From the NCBI GenBank assembly GCA_964631745.1, contig CAZVWV010000104.1:1-14518 (forward strand): DNA of 14,518 nucleotides, in the 5' to 3' direction. Every line of letters begins with the position of its first letter. The first letter of the stretch is position 1. Origin of the DNA: CAZVWV01 sp964631745. GTDB lineage: Bacteria; Bdellovibrionota_C; UBA2361; JBGSMV01. A program made the position numbers and the translations under genes. The notes under the pieces are model-generated. The model was not told the DNA's origin, made no database searches, and saw only the letters and a program-made list of their open reading frames with translations. This document shows, piece after piece, positions 13,211 through 14,518 of this stretch.

Positions 13211-13612
13211 TTATCTAATAAAAGTACCTTCATCGATTAGCGCCTGCCGAGCTGCCATCTGATACGGATTATTCATACTTAGAACTTCAACAGTGCAACG
13301 CCCAATGGCTGTTAATCCTACCGACACTGGCCCATCATAGCGGAAGTGCGTAGTCCAGTCGTCCATTCGCGGATTATAAAGTCTGGTCAGTTCTTGAGTG
13401 TGAGGATCGATTCCTGAAAGATTCGGACCTTTACTAAAATTACAGCGCCCACAGGCCAGGGCAAGGTTTGACGTTTCTGTTCTCCCGCCATGCTTGCGTG
13501 CAATAACATGTTCAATGTGAAATTTTAACTTGTATGCAGATTGTGGAGCTAAGCAATACTCACACCGATTCTTAGCTCGCGAGCGTACTATCTCATCGAG
13601 CTTTTTCTCCAT
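13211..13612 (-). CDS. HNH endonuclease, 133 aa
   Basis: The compact HNH nuclease has a complete zinc-ribbon-type site: CEYC (C17, C20), FHIEHVIARKHGG (31-43, H32 and H35), SNLALACGRCNFSKGPNL (48-65; N49, C54, C57, N58, K61). A family-typical tail follows: GIDP, RLYNPRMDDWTTHF and GLTAIGRCTVEVLSMN. The catalytic residues look intact. Short HNH proteins of this type are widespread and are usually encoded directly after a small conserved protein, as here. Their targets are unknown; DNA nicking or cleavage is inferred from the fold. The stop codon is followed in the same frame by the truncated nucleotidyltransferase. Confidence 0.88.
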   Translation of the reverse strand: MEKKLDEIVRSRAKNRCEYCLAPQSAYKLKFHIEHVIARKHGGRTETSNLALACGRCNFSKGPNLSGIDPHTQELTRLYNPRMDDWTTHFRYDGPVSVGLTAIGRCTVEVLSMNNPYQMAARQALIDEGTFIR

Positions 13613-13630
13613 ATCTAACTGAACCGTGAA

Positions 13631-13900
13631 TTAGGCTACAGAGGTAACTGATTTACAAAGCGAGCTACGGGCTTTTGCCTGTACCGTAGACAAAAAATCA
13701 TTTACATTAAGAAATTCTTCAAGCTCACTCTTTTCATCTGCAGAGAGCAAACCGTCTTGGGCTCTTTCGGAGAGCCTCGCATATCGCTCATGGTCGCTCT
13801 TGGGAAAATCTAAAGAGAGAATGTATTGTGCCAGCGCCTCGGCGAGATCGCCTTGACTTGGCTTAATCACACGATCGAGTATAGATGGGCGTTTAGTCAT
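13631..13900 (-). CDS. Small conserved protein paired with HNH endonuclease
   Basis: The 89 residues include ILDRVIKPSQGDLAEALAQY (7-26), SLDFPKSDHERYARLSERAQ (29-48), DGLLSADEKSELEEFLNVND (49-68) and FLSTVQAKARSSL. The sequence is acidic, helical and free of membrane segments. The motif GDLxxxLAxYxLxLDFPxxDHxRYxxLSxxAQ is one I recall from small proteins directly upstream of HNH genes in many bacteria. It ends 18 bases before the HNH start on the same strand, so the two form a two-gene unit. The function is unknown; an inhibitor or adaptor of the nuclease is a reasonable guess. Confidence 0.75.
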   Translation of the reverse strand: MTKRPSILDRVIKPSQGDLAEALAQYILSLDFPKSDHERYARLSERAQDGLLSADEKSELEEFLNVNDFLSTVQAKARSSLCKSVTSVA

Positions 13901-13938
13901 AAAATATACCCCATTTTAGCATATCCAGTAGACCTTCG

Positions 13939-14133
13939 TCATTCCACATTTTTTGGCCAATAACTGCGTGGATACAAGCAATATGATTGTTTCTCTATTG
14001 GAGCCCACCCCACATTTTCAACTGCTCTTTCTAGGTTCAATACTCGTTCGATCTCAAAACAACTATTAGGCACTGTTAGGATCGGCCCTGACCAAGAAGA
14101 TAACTGTAAAAGTAGGGTGGCATCCACGGCCAT
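13939..14133 (-). CDS. Small ORF of uncertain reality, 64 aa
   Basis: The frame starts with ATG inside the 19-bp inverted repeat arm and encodes MAVDATLLLQLSSWSGPIL, FEIERVLNLERAVENVGWAP and a Tyr/Pro/Trp-containing end. The composition is protein-like, but there is no ribosome site and no recognised family. It could be a real short gene or a fragment, placed 38 bases before the HNH-partner gene. Confidence 0.3.
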   Translation of the reverse strand: MAVDATLLLQLSSWSGPILTVPNSCFEIERVLNLERAVENVGWAPIEKQSYCLYPRSYWPKNVE

Positions 14134-14269
14134 TAAGTTAAGCGTCTTTTGCTCGTAACTCGCGGGCGGTCCAGCAAGGTTGTTGGAACAACCGATTGAT
14201 CTAATTAGCGTGCAAAGTCAACAGGCACTCGCTTACTCGGATCGCCCACCCTTAGCTTAATGGCCGTGG
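14124..14269. repeat. 19-bp inverted repeat enclosing a structured 108-bp spacer
   Basis: CCACGGCCATTAAGTTAAG (14124-14142) and CTTAGCTTAATGGCCGTGG (14251-14269) are inverted with 18 of 19 matches. The spacer has a further 8-of-9 pair, GGGCGGTCC and GGATCGCCC, and an inner perfect GGTTGTT/AACAACC hairpin, so the whole 146 bp can fold into one long cruciform. It lies between two HNH genes. It could be a small mobile-element relic or a regulatory RNA structure. Confidence 0.55.
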
Positions 14270-14338
14270 GGCGGCTCCAGTTGGCTTCGCCAGTCGCATA
14301 GTAACCTGGAAACCGAAATTTCTTTTGTTGGCGGCACT

Positions 14339-14518
14339 TCACCGGTGGAAGTAACTAGCACTCCTTCGCTCCGGCCCAAAAGTTTTCTCCGCCCGAAGTT
14401 GATTATGCGCACGGCAAAGAACTCTAAGGTTCTCCGCCGTATGCGCCCCACCCAAAGCAAAAGGCTCAATATGGTCAAGCTCCAAAGCATGCCGCTCCTC
14501 ACAGCGCTTGCCATCTGG
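14339..14518 (-). CDS. HNH endonuclease, C-terminal part (runs off the window)
   Basis: The last 59 residues before the TGA at 14341-14339 are in frame to the window edge. They read PDGKRCEERHALELDHIEPF, then ALGGAHTAENLRVLCRAHNQ and LRAEKTFGPERR. This is the classic C-terminal HNH site: C-x-E-R, LELDHIxPFALGG, N-LRxLCRAHN. It is shared with large HNH proteins where the nuclease follows an unrelated N-terminal domain. The start and any N-terminal domain lie outside the window. It is a different HNH subtype from the 133-aa protein nearby. Confidence 0.85.
   Translation of the reverse strand, partial: PDGKRCEERHALELDHIEPFALGGAHTAENLRVLCRAHNQLRAEKTFGPERRSASYFHR

Noticed and set aside
14124..14269. 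Integron attC site
   Set aside because: One arm has GTTAAGC matching GTTRRRY, but no matching RYYYAAC partner is found at the other end on the same strand and no integrase is present.
14257..14514. Minus-strand 85-codon open frame at the right end
   Set aside because: It is out of frame with the clearly recognisable HNH C-terminus encoded by the same bases.

Overview
The window looks like an accessory region of a Gram-negative bacterial chromosome with moderate GC. It carries four short lipoproteins with clear lipoboxes, a BamE/SmpA-like lipoprotein, YbeY, and a Sec-exported Ca-binding-type repeat protein. I cannot name the genus; a pseudomonadotal or deltaproteobacterial-grade organism fits. 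No rRNA, tRNA or CRISPR was recognised.

Left part (1-2430, all minus strand): a row of damaged toxin-antitoxin modules. A type IV AbiE-like pair has an intact AbiEi antitoxin/repressor whose promoter sits in two concentric inverted repeats. Its AbiEii nucleotidyltransferase toxin is broken by two single-base frameshifts. Downstream lie the C-terminal half of a PIN-domain toxin and its small partner protein.

2586-4584: two paralogous Cys-rich acidic proteins of unknown function share a conserved leader. The second copy has a -1 frameshift at a run of eight A. Between them are a minus-strand staphylococcal-nuclease-type thermonuclease, which overlaps the first paralog tail to tail, and a possible MazF-like remnant.

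4574-5650: there is no intact gene here. One minus-strand frame reads as a helix-turn-helix protein broken by in-frame stops. Next to it lies a 332-bp MITE-like element with 15-bp terminal inverted repeats, carrying a 31-bp CTCCGTG-type palindrome inside.

5614-8124 (plus strand): an envelope-associated cluster. An operator-like palindrome/promoter precedes a lipoprotein, a DUF6502 protein and a second lipoprotein, all tightly spaced or overlapping. A BamE/SmpA-like lipoprotein and another lipoprotein, the latter coupled to a short upstream leader ORF, follow. A second CTCCGTG-type palindrome occupies the next gap.

8556-12309: a small DPGTGS membrane protein is followed by a two-domain SAM methyltransferase whose N-terminal half has kinase-like spacing of key residues. 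Then come a two-TM conserved hypothetical protein (minus), the thrombospondin-type-3/poly-Ser exported protein (plus) and ybeY (minus).

12479-14518 (minus): a second defence/toxin-antitoxin-like patch. It holds a HEPN protein with an N-terminally truncated nucleotidyltransferase partner, a small conserved protein paired with an HNH endonuclease, a 19-bp inverted repeat, and the C-terminus of a second HNH endonuclease running off the window. The two ends of the window thus look like sites where small two-gene modules were inserted and eroded, around a stabler central block.
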